The translations under genes and the position numbers were made by a program. A stretch of 58,558 nt of DNA from Selaginella moellendorffii (Eukaryota; Streptophyta; Lycopodiopsida; Selaginellales; Selaginellaceae). The first letter of the stretch is position 1; every line of letters begins with the position of its first letter. Below the pieces are notes generated by a model that was not told the DNA's origin, ran no database searches, and saw only the letters and a list, made by a program, of their open reading frames with translations. The stretch spans positions 228,451-287,008 of the forward strand of contig NW_003314311.1 in the NCBI RefSeq assembly GCF_000143415.4, in the 5' to 3' direction. Below, in pieces: positions 47,730 to 58,558 of this stretch.

Positions 47730-48371
47730 ATGTCGAGCGTGAAGGAGCTGCAAGAATTGCTTTCTCTGACGCCACATCCCGAAGGTGGCTTCTTCTGCGA
47801 GAGCTTCCGCGACGACTCAGTGATACTTCGCAAGGAAACCCTCCCCTCGCAATGTGCGTAGTTCTTTCTTTTTTCATCTCTCACAGGACTGTCTTGCAGT
47901 CAAGGTGGACAGGCCCGTGAGCACAGCCATCTACTTCTTGCTTCCATCCGGGTCGGTCTCCAAATTGCATCGCATCCCTTCTAGCGAAGTGTGGCATTTT
48001 TATGCCGGAGATCCTCTTACAGTAAGTCGCTATTTCCTGAAGAAAAAAAGCGAGTTTTTCCTTGACAGGTTCTTGAGATCCATGACAACGGCGAGGTGAA
48101 GCAAACAGTCATTGGCCCCGATCTCGCGGCTGGACAGAAGCTGCAGTACACTGTCCAGCCGATGGTCTGGTTTGGGGCTTTTCCAACCAAGGATTTGATC
48201 GACACCACCAAGTGTGTCAAGGCTTCTCCACGAGACTCGGACAAAAATTTCTCGCTGGTTGGGTGTACCGTCGCTCCGGGCTTCGAGTTTCAGGACTTTG
48301 TCATGGGAGAAAGCGAGGAGCTCAAGAAGTTATTCCCCCATTTGGCTGACGTGATAGAGTACCTTACTTGA
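47730..48371 (+). CDS. DUF985 / cupin_5 family protein
   Basis: Three exons (47730-47853, 47900-48021, 48069-48371) encode 182 residues. The protein is a small cupin-like beta barrel of the DUF985 family. Family marks are PHPEGGFFCESFR (15-27), STAIYFLL (49-56) and HRIPSSEVWHFYAGDPL (65-81). Near the C terminus lies a conserved stretch with TVAPGFEFQDF. Members occur in bacteria, fungi and plants; some are annotated as sugar-epimerase-like cupins, but the reaction is not established. The gene starts 239 bp after the SMG1 stop on the same strand, so the SMG1 3' UTR and this promoter must be very compact or overlap. Introns of about 46 bp are typical of the rest of the window. Confidence 0.88.
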
Positions 48372-51300
48372 TAGTCGAGTCAAGTATTGCTTTTCTTAAG
48401 AATAAATCAAAGATTAACAAAGCTATCTTTGGCCTTTTCATTTCTCTAGAACTTATCCTTTTTCTCGCGGGGAACCTTGAAGAATCATGTAGTGGCGTCA
48501 GTCGACTGGGGTCCAGGAGCTTTGCTTTTGTTTCTCCAGTCTATGACAAGGCACAGGAACTTGAATAGTCGATAACAACTCCTAACATTAATGCCACCAC
48601 CACAAACCCTACATTTGCTGAATTAGCAGCTCAAGATCTGCATATGATAAATATAGCAACACCTTTAAGATGCCTTACATAACTTGCATATGCTTTCTGG
48701 AAGTCCATATAAAGCTCAGCCTAACAAACACATACATTGTTTTGGAAATGTTTTGGAAATAGTTTCAAATGCAGTATAATAACATAAGAAAGGGCCCTAA
48801 AATAGTTGGCATATGGTTTGGTATGATGAGTGTGAAGAAATATTCAACATAGTGAATTTAGGAGAACCATAGTTTGGTTTACCCTAAGAGACTATGCTAT
48901 GGTGGAGCTAGAGGAAAAACTAGGTTTGGGTATGAGCAAGATGCGTTGCCTCAACAAAAATCTTTACTAATGTCTTAGCTCTTCTTCTTCCTTTTAGTTC
49001 CAATCTCTGCCATTTCACTCTTTCTTATCTATGCTTGAGCTTGCTTCACGCTGTTACTGTAGACCCTAGTTTAGATGCTGAATTTTGCAAACTCTCAAAA
49101 GTAAACAACCAAAGTTTGTCTTACTTTTAGTTTAGATGCTGATGATTGTGCAAAAACTTGCAAGTAAAGCTACTTAGACAACCAGAGTTTGCCTTACTTT
49201 ACAAAGAAGTTCATATAAAGGAGTAAGGACAAGCTCAATGAGTCTAAATTTCTTTTTCCTACAAAGAAGACAGGATAAGAGATTAAGATATGAAAGATGA
49301 ATAAAGTGAGTCTGTACCTAGATCTATGATGCTAGACAAAAGACAAAGTCAATGAGACAAAGCTGACTAGAGAGAAGAAACAAAGATGAAGTTTTATATA
49401 GCTTTTTATTTCGATATTATAATTTCAAAGTGTTTTGCAACTATATCTGAAGTTGCAGCTGGTTTATGAATATTACATAGTTAAACCTTCTATATCTATT
49501 GAACATGATCAGAAACTTATGGCATCACCATTATCTAAAGAAGGAATGCTTTTACTTTTTCTGTTAGACAATAGTTCTTCTAGAATTACAAAGAAGGATA
49601 TTAAAAATAATTATATATATAGTTTCTAATTTGATTTCCATGTTTGCAAAATAGTATCATAAACAACAAGATAACCTTCATTTTCAACACATAATGCCCA
49701 TTTATTTTTCCAATATAAATTATAAGACGAAATCACACTGTTATTATTATCATAAATTACAAGATTGCCATATTTTTTTAGTCTAAAAAAGCATATTACT
49801 AGTTTTTTTTTCCCAAATTACAAATAGCCCTTTGTATAATACTAAATTATAATCAATTTGCATATACAAAATATAGAAGTGATTTAAAGATTTCAGAAAA
49901 TCCTCATATTTAAGATTAAAAAACCTTGAAAAATTTGGTCCACTTCTTACACATACCATATAAATATTAAAATATTTAATATTTGCAGTTTGACAACTAG
50001 TTTTATATTTTCTTTTTGTATTATCATCTAATGTAAAAGAGATTGAATATTTTTCAACTATATTCTCTGCTGATAAGTAACAAAATAATTAAAAACATAA
50101 TCTTGAAAAAATTTAAAAACTGGTTCTGTAAATAGATTCCTTTAAAAATATTTGATAAATTAGCAATAAAAGCACAAGCTAGTAAATCATATTTTTATTA
50201 AAACATTTCATCTATATCACTTATAGTTACAATTAAATTTTTTTTTTCAAATTTTATATAAGATAATAAAAATCCAGCATATAAATTTTCCTTGTTACTA
50301 GCATCTTCAATAAGTTATAGATTATAGGTAAGATAATATTTTTTCTAGATGGAACGGAAAGAGCTTGTGGTCTTTCATAATACTTAATGAGTATGTAAAA
50401 TGAATAGGAACAATAATGCAAAAGAAATCATTATTGTAATATATATTTTCTTCAAATTATTTTAAAATAGTTATATTGAGACATTCCATGCACTCACAAG
50501 ACTAAATAGAAAAAATATAAAAACATGAGATATAAACAATATAACTAGATAATATAAATATTAAACTTTTATATATTATGATATTTAGGTTTTTATAATA
50601 TAAAATTAGGTGAACCTTAATTGTTTTAAAAATTTATAATGTCTGCACTAAACTACAATTGAGAATTCAATTTAGCTTGCACACTAAGAGTGGTATGCAC
50701 TTGGGATGCTCATCCCTAAATGGCCAGTAAATTAGTTTATTCCCCCACACCCCCAATAAAAGGTGATTGTTATTTTTTCTTATGTAGAGGGGTTTTAATT
50801 TGGCCTCTTGAATGGCCAAATGGTTATACTTAATTGTGCAATGGTGGCCAAATTATGAATAACCATATTCAACCATTTTAAGGTACAAATTGTTATAGGT
50901 GTCTGCACCAATTCCACTGGCAGCATTGAGGATAGTAGCTTCTAGGATAGTGAGAGTAGTGTAGAGATTGAATAGGGACATGATAGATGTTCCTTTATTT
51001 GAAGTTTCGAATAAGTTAAGATCACAAAAGAGACTTGTGGGCTTTGTTTGACACTTATGGTACTTGCTTGTGCAATACCCAATCTTGGTAAGCATATATA
51101 GTACCTTTTCATGCTATGGTGGTGTTTGAAGCAAGCATATTGGAGCTTTAAAGCAGTTGTTTCCACTGCAATACATCTATTCTTTGCAATTGCTTTCATG
51201 ATGTCATGAAAACCACAATTCTTTAACAGAAGAGAGTCAAGTAGTGTGGGCAAACCAAGGAAAGATCTATTCAAACAAAACACATAGAGTATAAAGGCCT

Positions 51301-51437
51301 TTCACCCAAAAAATCTACTTAAGAGCCATATTGGAACTGGTTTGGAAATCTTAGTAACTCTCCTTTTTCCTTTGGTTTCAAAGAGCCTTCATCATCCACA
51401 TACAACTGTTGACCTTGTTTAGCCACAAAATCATCTA
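48372..51437. other. AT-rich intergenic DNA, no gene recognised
   Basis: The first 200 bases are likely the 3' UTR of the cupin gene. A diverged tandem duplication lies at about 49068-49202 (gtttagatgctga ... caaccaaagtttgtcttac, repeated as caaccagagtttgccttac). From 49400 to 50640 the DNA is extremely AT-rich with only short frames. The minus-strand frame at 50942-51283 (113 codons) has no recognisable domain. Confidence 0.45.
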
Positions 51438-51894
51438 GTGATATCATGCAGGGATAATGCAACTAGTGCAAGCCTTCTGAAATCCTGGAAGGAAAAGGGA
51501 GGTGTCATGCTTATTGGCTATGCAGCATTTCGGAATCTTTCGACGGGAAGTCATGTGAAGGACAAGGAAACAAGAGATTCTCTATGCAAGTGCCTGCAGG
51601 TATTTATTCTTTACTTGGTGACCATGACGGTTATATTTGTGCTTGTATTATCTAGGATCCTGGCGCTGACATAGTTGTTTGTGACGAGGGTCACACCATT
51701 AAAAATGACAAGGCGGACATTACCACGGCACTCCAGCGAGTGAAATCTGGCCGCCGAATAGCCAGGATCTCCTCTACAAAACAATCTGATGGAGTACTAT
51801 TGTGTAAGTATTCGATGGTGGATTAATTGATCTTATAGATGGTTGACTTTGTGCGGCCTGGGTTTCTGGGTCCTAAAGCGATCTTTCGTAACAA
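51438..51894 (+). pseudogene. ATRX: ATRX (SNF2-type helicase) fragment
   Basis: Three exon pieces with retained introns (to 51599, 51656-51803, 51839-51894) encode part of the helicase core: WKEKGGVMLIGYAAFRNLS, then DIVVCDEGHTIKN (motif II, DEGH in place of the usual DEAH), then MVDFVRPGFLGPKAIFRN. The layout matches plant ATRX. After RRIA a 5-base loss shifts the frame, so motif III (normally LTGSPLQNN) is destroyed although its bases are still legible just downstream. No N- or C-terminal parts of ATRX are present. Because introns are kept, the piece was moved as DNA, not through mRNA. Confidence 0.85.
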
Positions 51895-51904
51895 GTAAGA
51901 CTTT

Positions 51905-52698
51905 CGACTGCTGGAAAGTTACTTGGCCAGTCCGTATCACGAAGGGATGGTGGCAGGCCTATCTTTGATCGCTACTAAGATTGAGTCATGCGTATCTTCC
52001 AAAGAACAGGCATGGCAATCAAAGTGTTTCCTATTTTCTGCTTGTGACAAAGAATTAATCGTCAACTACTAGTGCACATTCGTGTGATGATCGTTGGGCT
52101 TGGTGCTGGATTGCTTCCAGTGTTTCTGTACAAGCATTTTCCCTTCAACAGCATTGAGGTAAAGTGTTCTCTTTGTTTTTCGTTACATGACAAAAGTTTT
52201 TTGCTTGTTTAAGGTAGTGGAGCTGGATCCGGTTGTTGGATTTGTGGAAGACGATCGCATGCAGGCATGAGAGTCCCCCAATTTTCTTTTTCTTCTTAAC
52301 CAATATATTCTCTTGCAGCTGAGACTTGGAGATGGATTAGCCGCTGTCGATGCTATAGCAAAACCAGAGGTATGACTTGAAAGATCAAACTTGAAAGAAG
52401 AAACTCTCAAATATTTCTTATTTCAGATGGAAGAACAAGCTAACAGCGAGAACACTAGACATAAATTGCACATACTACTCATTGACGCTGATTCCTCCGA
52501 TCCAAGGTGCGGTTCTGTCTTTTCTGTTGATATTTGTTGAAGTGATCAGATAACTCCGTTGCAGTAAATGGGCTAAGCTGCCCTCCAGAGGAATTCCTTC
52601 TCGAAACATTCCTCCGCAGTGTGAAAGCTGCTCTGGAACCCGAAGGAATCCTCGTCATATACGTTGTTTCGCGGGCTCGTGAGCCTCAAGCTCGCTAG
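51905..52698 (+). pseudogene. METTL13: METTL13-type methyltransferase C-terminal fragment
   Basis: The coding pieces in order are LLESYLASPYHEGMVAGLSL, then RVMIVGLGAGLLPVFLYKHF (SAM-binding glycine motif), VVELDPVVGFVEDDRMQ, LRLGDGLAAVDAIA, HILLIDADSSD, and CPPEEFLLETFLRSVKAAL, ending with TAG at 52698. The order fits the spermidine-synthase-like second methyltransferase domain of the METTL13/eEF1A methyltransferase family. Defects: one extra base at the last acceptor (near 52566) shifts the frame, several expected residues are missing after ELDPVV, and the donors near 52013 and 52264 read GC instead of GT. Introns are retained. It lies about 10 bases from the ATRX piece on the same strand. 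Confidence 0.82.
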
Positions 52699-53443
52699 AC
52701 GAAGAAAAAGGTCTGGTTTTATTTTCTTTCCATCTTTTCGCATTCTCTGTGGGGGTTTTTGCGCGAGTTTTCTCTAGAGAAACGCACTGTACAGATGTAC
52801 CATTGCTATACTTTTTTTTGCAAACAAAAGAGTCCTAAACGATGATCCTTGGTGTGTCATCGAAATCAAAGGAAAGATGGTTTTTTGTTCTCCTGCCAAC
52901 TGCATGAGAAGATTCATCGCGTGAATCTCTCAGAAAGCCACAGGAGAGATCGACAAGATTTAATCTGTGCATTGTGTGAATGAGCGACACGCACTGGAAA
53001 TTAATCGCGTGTAGCCCCAGAAAAGATGCACGAAAAAGCGAGAGAATGAAGAATCTCTCCTACATGAGATGAGATCTTCGTCCAGAGAAGAAGAGATGAA
53101 AGAAATCCCAGGACATTGCGAAAGAAGATTAGCAATGTAGCATTAGCTGAACGGGCAAAGCACACGCGATAGAATCTTCGCAGTGTCCCAGTACTAAATG
53201 CGCGAGAAAAAAAAGAGAGAGAGAAGAAGGCGCTGTGGCGTCCATCAGTCGAACAAGGCAGCGAACAACGAATCGCTGACCCGTGCCATGGAAGCCGCGA
53301 GAAATCGTTGTGGCATCCGCGTATAAGCGAGCCGCAAAGAAAGAGCGGCGCCCTCAATGTTAAGATGCAAGAACCCTAAAAATGCAAAGCCCTAAAATCG
53401 AGACTCGCTCTAGGGCACATACACAATGCGGCAAAGAGGAGCA
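52699..53443. other. Intergenic, no gene recognised
   Basis: Balanced base composition without recognisable coding features. A minus-strand frame of 118 codons (53001-53357) is open but looks random. A short GA-rich patch lies near 53210-53227. The region could belong to the same transposed block as the two gene fragments. Confidence 0.35.
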
Positions 53444-53590
53444 GATGGGTGAGGCGAGATGAGCAGTTGGAGAAGGTATGTGGGTGGGTGAGGAGTTGGG
53501 CAGGTAGATGGGTGAGATGGATGAAGTGAGGAGCTCGGTGGGCGAGTGAGGAGCTAGGTGGGTGAGGTGGGTGAAGTGAGGAATGGTGGG
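53444..53590. repeat. Imperfect GTGGGTGAG-type minisatellite
   Basis: About 150 bp are built from variants of gtgggtgagg, gatgggtgag and gtgaggagct. The G-rich strand is the plus strand. The open minus-strand frames rich in His, Thr, Ser and Pro are a by-product of the repeat. Confidence 0.7.
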
Positions 53591-55168
53591 CATACATGTT
53601 CATAGGGAATTAGGCAAGTTTGGTTTGCTGCCGAACCAGACTAGTTCAGCTACAAAAAAGACAAGTGAAAATGAAACAAAGAAAAAAGAAAGAAAGATTA
53701 AGAAAAAGAAAAAATAGAAAAGAGAAGATGGAAACATGAGACTAAGTAGGAGAACCACTTATCTGGACTCCAACTTAAAGCCTCTTCACCTCTAGAAAGT
53801 GCCTTAAACATAGTCCAATTGCTCTCAAAGTTCCAAGGGAATGAAGTGATGGAAGTGAATGTGTTGCTCAAGAATGGTAACTGCAAGAATAATGGAAGAC
53901 AGCAGCCTAATAGATGGACAGTGATGGTTGATTATAATGGAGTGATAATGGCTGAAGTGGTTGGCAGCATGTGTGCTTGTCACAGAAGAAGAAAAAGCTT
54001 GCAATCTTTGCAAACATCTGTTGAGATCACTGTGTACTGTTGCTGTAGAAATGTGGGATTGGATAAATGTTCGTCCAAAGTAATGCCTAGTTTCTTATGC
54101 TCATCAGATCTAACTGACTCTTAGAATCAGTTGTTAAGTGTCCTAGATTTGTCTAGACTTGTTGCATTGAGATAGTCTGTGTTATATTTTGAGTTTGGCA
54201 CGTTAGATTTTGCTGCTTTTTGATGCATTTGCTGTGTATGGTGATGATAAATAGAGTGACATAATTGGATCCCTAGATCATGCGTACATGGTGAGAAAAG
54301 TGAAGAAATGTGAACTAGGCAATTTTAGCAAGTGATAAACAATGGTGTAGCAAGTAGCAAAATGAATGGATTGTGTCTGTGAGTTATGGAGAGTGATATT
54401 GATGATATATTGAATGAAATCATGTGAAAAAAACCCAAGAACCGTAAATAGTAAATTGTGAAATGGATGAGCTACCAGACGAGAGGAGTTAATGCAGTCT
54501 TATGATGAAACTCCAGGCTCGTGCTTACTCCATCCTAAGAATCACATCTTTGATATGACAACGAAGAGATGAAAGCAGAAGAAAAGAAAGAAAAATAAAA
54601 GAAACAGAAGAAAAAGAGAGTGAAATACTGCCAAAAGATCTTAAGGTGGCAATGGTTGTGAGTGTGTGGCAACTCTTGGCCTACCTCACTATAAGGATGT
54701 AAACACCACCTTCAATGTGTTTCTTGATGAAGAATGGACTGAGCCACCTAGGGGAAAACTTTGCGAGTGATGCAAAATCTTGGAGCATCACAAGTTTTCC
54801 CTTATGAAAGGGCTTGCCTCATTGGAATTGCATGGATTGAGTAGTGATTGAGCCTATGCTAGGAGGTCCCAAAGAGTCTTGAAAGAGGCCAAAGATGTTG
54901 CAAAAGCTGGCCATATGTCCCTCTAATGTATGATGTTATGTAGGCCCAAAGTGAATAACATTACCAAAATGAGGAAATCTAGAGCTCAACTGTGTGTGGC
55001 AATGTCTAGAGCCCCTAGAGCATAGAGGGAAGAGTCTCCAAAGTAGTGAATGGAGTCATAAAGGCTCACAAGAATTTGGTGGTTGAGTGAAGTATCAGTG
55101 ATCATGGAAGATGCCACGATTGTTGTAGGTGAGGCCACAATTAATATCCTATGGCTAGAGAGGTTTAG
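53591..55168. other. Intergenic repeat-like DNA, no gene recognised
   Basis: Mixed composition with short frames (up to 101 codons at 53819-54124) and no identifiable domain. The part from about 54640 on has the character of degraded retrotransposon sequence, but no motif could be assigned. Confidence 0.35.
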
Positions 55169-55376
55169 TGTGACATCCCTATAACCAACCAAAGAAAACG
55201 ACTTGAGAGATGATTCATGAGGTTCAAATATATTAAAAAAAAGGGGCCTATGAACAAAAATGCACCCCCTTTTTCAATCAATTAAGGGTCTTGGGATATT
55301 TGGGGTTAAACGTCTTTGGGTTTGAATACTATTGAGTTGAATAACCTTCTAGAAAGTATAAATACAAGAGGTTATA
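55169..55376 (+). mobile_element. Short LTR of family Q (208 bp) followed by a primer site
   Basis: The unit starts TGTGACATCCC and runs to about 55376. It is followed at 55379-55390 by TGGTATCAAAGG, which resembles a Met-tRNA primer-binding site. The same LTR, primer site and adjacent internal bases occur on the minus strand at 19766-19916 plus 30424-30530. No second LTR was found in the window, so this is a 5' end or a fragment. Confidence 0.7.
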
Positions 55377-55864
55377 TTTGGTATCAAAGGGGGTTTCGGG
55401 TTCGACTCTGTTGGTTGGCTTAAAGGAATCATACTACATATTAAAATTAACATTTGGCAGGTCCAATTTACTTTTGACTGGGCTTGATCTGAGGGGTAGG
55501 ATGTCAAAAGAGTAGGGCTCAAGAGAGAGCTATAGCTCTTAACTTCCATTCATAAGGGCATAAATTTGTAGGGACTCAAGCTCCATGGCATATGTGTAGG
55601 TGTCACAACATTGCTAGTGGCAATGTTTAGTGACTTTCCTTTGAAACCGGGGCTTGAAACCTTGTACAAAGGCTAACACTCTCATGGACTTCTACTATGT
55701 CACTCTCTTGTTGAGATGGTGGAGATCACTATGCCATCCTTGGTTAATTTGCAGTTATTGGTTGATACTCAGGATCTCTAGAAATGTCTTTTGGCATCTT
55801 TGGAGATTCAGTAAGGTTTAAATAGATTACTATAAATAGGTAGTTAGAGTTGTTTACACAATAA
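55377..55864. other. Internal remains next to the Q LTR
   Basis: The first 70 bases match the internal side of Q at 19766-19830. The remainder has no recognisable features and no long frame. The segment ends where the folD inverted duplication starts. Confidence 0.4.
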
Positions 55865-56388
55865 CCACATATTAAAAGCTTAAATACTACTAAATTAACC
55901 AATAGTATTCTCTTTGTCATTTTCTTTCCAGTTTTAGAAGATCCAGCCAGAAACTATACTCCAAGAGGTAAGCCTCAAGAAAGATGTGGATGGCCTCCAG
56001 GATAAGTTGGCTCTCGATGATTTCCAGCAAATTTTCATGCCATGCATCTCATGAGCTTGCCTAGAGCTTCTTACTTGATACAAGAAAGGAAGAAAGTGGT
56101 GGTCATTGGTTGTAGCAACATTGTTGGCCTTCCAACAGTGCTACCCCAGAGATACAATGCCATTGTCACAATCATAGATAAGCATACACAAAACTAGTAG
56201 ATTGATCAGACTGCTGATATCCTGGTCAGGAAATCTTATGAGAAGAAGCTGGATCAAACCTGGAGCTTTCATTATAGACATAAGAATGAGACAAGTAAAG
56301 GTGTGTAGAGCTTGACTTTTTATCTCCAGTGACCCTAGCTCAGAAGAATTGCTAGAAGGAGCATGAGAAAGTATCAATCTCGATCACA
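55865..56388 (+). pseudogene. FOLD: folD fragment, left arm of an inverted duplication
   Basis: An intron-acceptor-like tttctttccag is followed by coding remnants of the bifunctional methylene-tetrahydrofolate dehydrogenase/cyclohydrolase: SLKKDVDGL, a CLELL stretch, and GRKKVVVIGCSNIVGLPTVL (the Rossmann NADP-binding part), then a degraded HT(K/Q)N-like segment and QTADILV. In-frame stops follow CLELLT and HTQN, so it cannot make the enzyme. It pairs with 56699-57215 in reverse. Confidence 0.82.
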
Positions 56389-56698
56389 CCTATTTCTGGA
56401 CTGGTCAAAGTACAAAGTGTTCAGAACCTGTTTGTACCTGGATAATTTGAGTTGCATGATTATATATATATATATATAAAATTAACACTAAAATATAGAA
56501 CTAAAACCAATGTTGGAAAAGTAAGAAAGATAAAGCGGATGAAGTCTAGATATATTGATTTGATAGAAAGTCGACCATAAAATGATTTACAATTATAATG
56601 TATACTAGATAGTGGTCAAAGTACCTCTAGTGTCAATGTCTTTCTCTCACATTTTTCTTTTGTAAGGAAGCAGTTTCATCCTACTCTGTGGTAATGCT
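56389..56698. repeat. Loop between the folD arms with a TA repeat and the 117-bp repeat, copy 2
   Basis: The 310-bp spacer holds a (TA)9 run at 56461-56478 and, at 56480-56595, the second copy of the dispersed repeat seen at 6252-6368. No coding features. Confidence 0.7.
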
Positions 56699-57215
56699 GT
56701 GATCAAAGTCGCTACTTTCTCACCTCGTAGCAATTCTTCTGAGTGAGGATCCTGGAGATACAAAGTCAAGCTCTACAAACCAAGTGTGGAGAGAGACACA
56801 CACCTTTACTTGGCTCATTCTTATGGCTCCAGGTTTGATCCAGTTTCTTCTCACAAGATTTGCATTTCCTAATCAGGATATCAGCAGTCTGAGCAATCTA
56901 CTAGTTTGGTGTGTTCTTATCCATGATTTTGACAGTGGCATTGTGTCTCTGGAGTAGCACTGTTGGAAGGCCGACAGTGTTGCTACAACCAATGATCACC
57001 ACTTTCTTCCTCTCTTATATCAAGTAAGAAGCTCTAGGCAAGCTCACGAGATGCATGGCATGAAACTTGGCTAGAAATCATGAGGCCATCCACGTCTTTC
57101 TTGAGGCTTATCTCTTGGAAGACAGTTTCTGGCCGGATCCTCTGAAACTGGGAAGAAAACAATGAAGGGAAGACTATTGGTTAATCTAGTAGTATTCAAC
57201 CCTCTAGTATGTGGT
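56699..57215 (-). pseudogene. FOLD: folD fragment, right arm of the inverted duplication
   Basis: The reverse complement of this segment repeats the left arm block by block, including the acceptor-like site, SLKKDVDGL, KVVIIGCSNTVGLPTVL and the same premature stop after CLELL. The shared lesions show that the fragment was already broken before it was duplicated. The arms differ by scattered substitutions and by small indels. Confidence 0.82.
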
Positions 57216-57541
57216 CAGTAGAAAATCTTCTGACACTTCATTCATTTGTTGGAACTTGTGAACAATGTGGATGTGTACTCTCACAGTACAAAGACTAGCT
57301 CACTGGGAGTGCGGACTAGAGCCTGAAAGATCTCACATGCTGCACTGAAGATAAGCAGCTCTGAATCTCCTTTTCTCTCCAATCTTGTCTACTAGATGAG
57401 CATCAAAGTACGATTCAAGCAAGAATGCTAGAAAGGGCTGTTAATCATGTAAAATCTAGTAGTACATTTTCCATAGTTTACTGCAGAATGCTTGGTTTGC
57501 TTTGGAAAAAAAATTATTCTATTGTTTTTGTTGTTAGAGTT
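57216..57541. other. Spacer between the folD fragment and the right repeat arm
   Basis: No gene recognised. The sequence is moderately AT-rich and ends at the sharp boundary of the long inverted repeat. Confidence 0.4.
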
Positions 57542-58558
57542 ATCCGCAAGTCTACATGGGAGCAAGGAAGAAAAAAGTTCACACCATTTCTGCATTTGAA
57601 GGCTAGGATAGGGCTTCTATTCTACTAAATCCTAGATCTTCTTTTGACTGTGGGGCAATGCAATCTGAAAGCTGCTGCGCCAAGAATCTCCTGACTTGGA
57701 GGCAATTCCAGAAGTTGTTTCTTTTCTGGCAAGTGCCAACCCATTTGTTTCCCATGTATCTGAAAACTCAGGTGATTGCTTGGGAGAAAGAGCTCTCTAG
57801 AATTGGAGAACGACCAAGGATCACTCAAGCTTCTCAAATTACTTTTCAATCTCGAGAAATGCCTCAAAGTGGCAAGAAGCATTGTTCGTTCCGGGAGTCT
57901 CTCTACTCGGTTGCACAGCTGATCGAGAGGTGCACTCAAGGCAAGGCTTTTGAGCATCGGACAAGCTTGCAAACGTCTGGAAACACTCCTGACGATGAGG
58001 TGGCCTGGGGTTGGAGTTACTGAAAATGATGTCACTTTCCCATTCTTCTGGCTTCTTTCGGTGGAAAGATATGCACCTTGCATTGCCTGGAATGAGCACG
58101 CCATTTCGACAAGCTTAAATTGCAGGATGCCATCATGGAACTCGTTGGAGTGTGTTCGATTGATGCAACGACTGCAACATGTCAAAAATGAGAAGGACAA
58201 GCATGCTGTTGTGACTACAAAAAGTCCAACCGCATCGGATTCTTGAAACAGGCACTGTTTTGCTAAAATGGGAAGAGGTATCTGCCATGGGTATAGCTAC
58301 TTTGCACGACGAGGGTCTTGGCAACAGGCATACGAGAGTAATTGCAACGTCTCTGAAAACTTCAAATATAATTTAATAGATGGTGGTTTAGGTGAAATTA
58401 AAAAGTTTAAAAAAAATTAAAAGTAAAAAAAGTAGACATTAAGATCTTGTTTGGTTATTTCCGCTTTAAACTAGAAATTAATCACTATTAGACTTTGCTC
58501 CAACCTTTATGAGTTAATAGTTATTATCACATTTACTTTAATGAGTTTCTTTATTTAA
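57542..58558 (-). repeat. Right arm of the 1.0-kb near-identical inverted repeat
   Basis: Reverse complement of 2172-3189 with only a few substitutions. It runs to the last base of the window, so its outer end is not defined here. Confidence 0.9.
57661..58172 (+). pseudogene. Gene X fragment inside the right repeat arm
   Basis: Same content as 2558-3070 but on the plus strand: LLRQESPDLEAIPEVVSFLA, then leucine-rich helical pieces in changing frames, ending with FDKLKLQDAIMELVGVCSID. It lacks the N-terminal part that is present at 1424-1500. The protein family was not recognised. Confidence 0.35.

Noticed and set aside
48880-48925. Possible Copia or Gypsy coding remnant
   Set aside because: Only a vague resemblance; no motif or frame could be confirmed.
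1-58558. CRISPR-like arrays, operons or other prokaryotic systems
   Set aside because: No regularly spaced repeats with unique spacers; the genes have spliceosomal introns and the setting is a plant nucleus.

Overview
The window is plant nuclear DNA, most probably from the lycophyte Selaginella (S. moellendorffii or a close relative). The evidence is spliced genes with very short introns (about 45-110 bp), plant-type gene families, telo-box-like promoter motifs, and a complete SMG1 kinase, which land plants retain but Arabidopsis thaliana has lost. Two compact gene islands with balanced base composition sit in AT-rich, repeat-dominated DNA.

Island 1 (about 6.5-13.1 kb) holds an FG-GAP/integrin-alpha-like membrane protein of the NERD1 type (13 exons, +), a POLE3/NF-YB11-type histone-fold protein (3 exons, -) whose 3' end faces that of NERD1, and a divergently placed 2-oxoglutarate/Fe(II) dioxygenase (3 exons, +). 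A broken copy of the dioxygenase 5' end lies just downstream. Island 2 (37.3-48.4 kb) holds SMG1 (14 exons, 3143 residues, + strand) followed 239 bp later by a DUF985 cupin gene.

From about 15.6 to 36.9 kb the islands are separated by a retrotransposon nest that can be ordered in time, because target-site duplications (TSDs) and homologous empty sites are present. Two degenerate Ty3/Gypsy elements (Gypsy-1, Gypsy-2) form the base. A remnant of a short-LTR element ('Q') sits in Gypsy-1. A 10.5-kb LTR element ('R1', TSD CCCAA) without recognisable gag or pol sits in Q. Inside R1 are a solo LTR of a second family ('S', TSD TGTTG) and an odd 1.9-kb insertion whose two ends are both the 3' end of the R LTR (TSD CATTA). 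A solo R LTR (TSD TCAAG) sits in Gypsy-1 and a second solo S LTR (TSD TTGAT) in the Gypsy LTR between the two Gypsy elements. Gypsy-2 also carries an internal inversion.

The right side (51.4-57.2 kb) is a graveyard of gene fragments: an ATRX helicase piece joined to a METTL13-type methyltransferase piece, and an inverted duplication of a folD (methylene-tetrahydrofolate dehydrogenase/cyclohydrolase) fragment that could form a long RNA hairpin. Two nearly identical copies of a 1.0-kb sequence lie in opposite orientation at 2.2-3.2 kb and at the right edge. They contain part of a gene I do not recognise; a second piece of it lies at 1.4 kb. I saw no convincing tRNA, rRNA or CRISPR. Exon borders come from reading splice sites by eye and have no transcript support.
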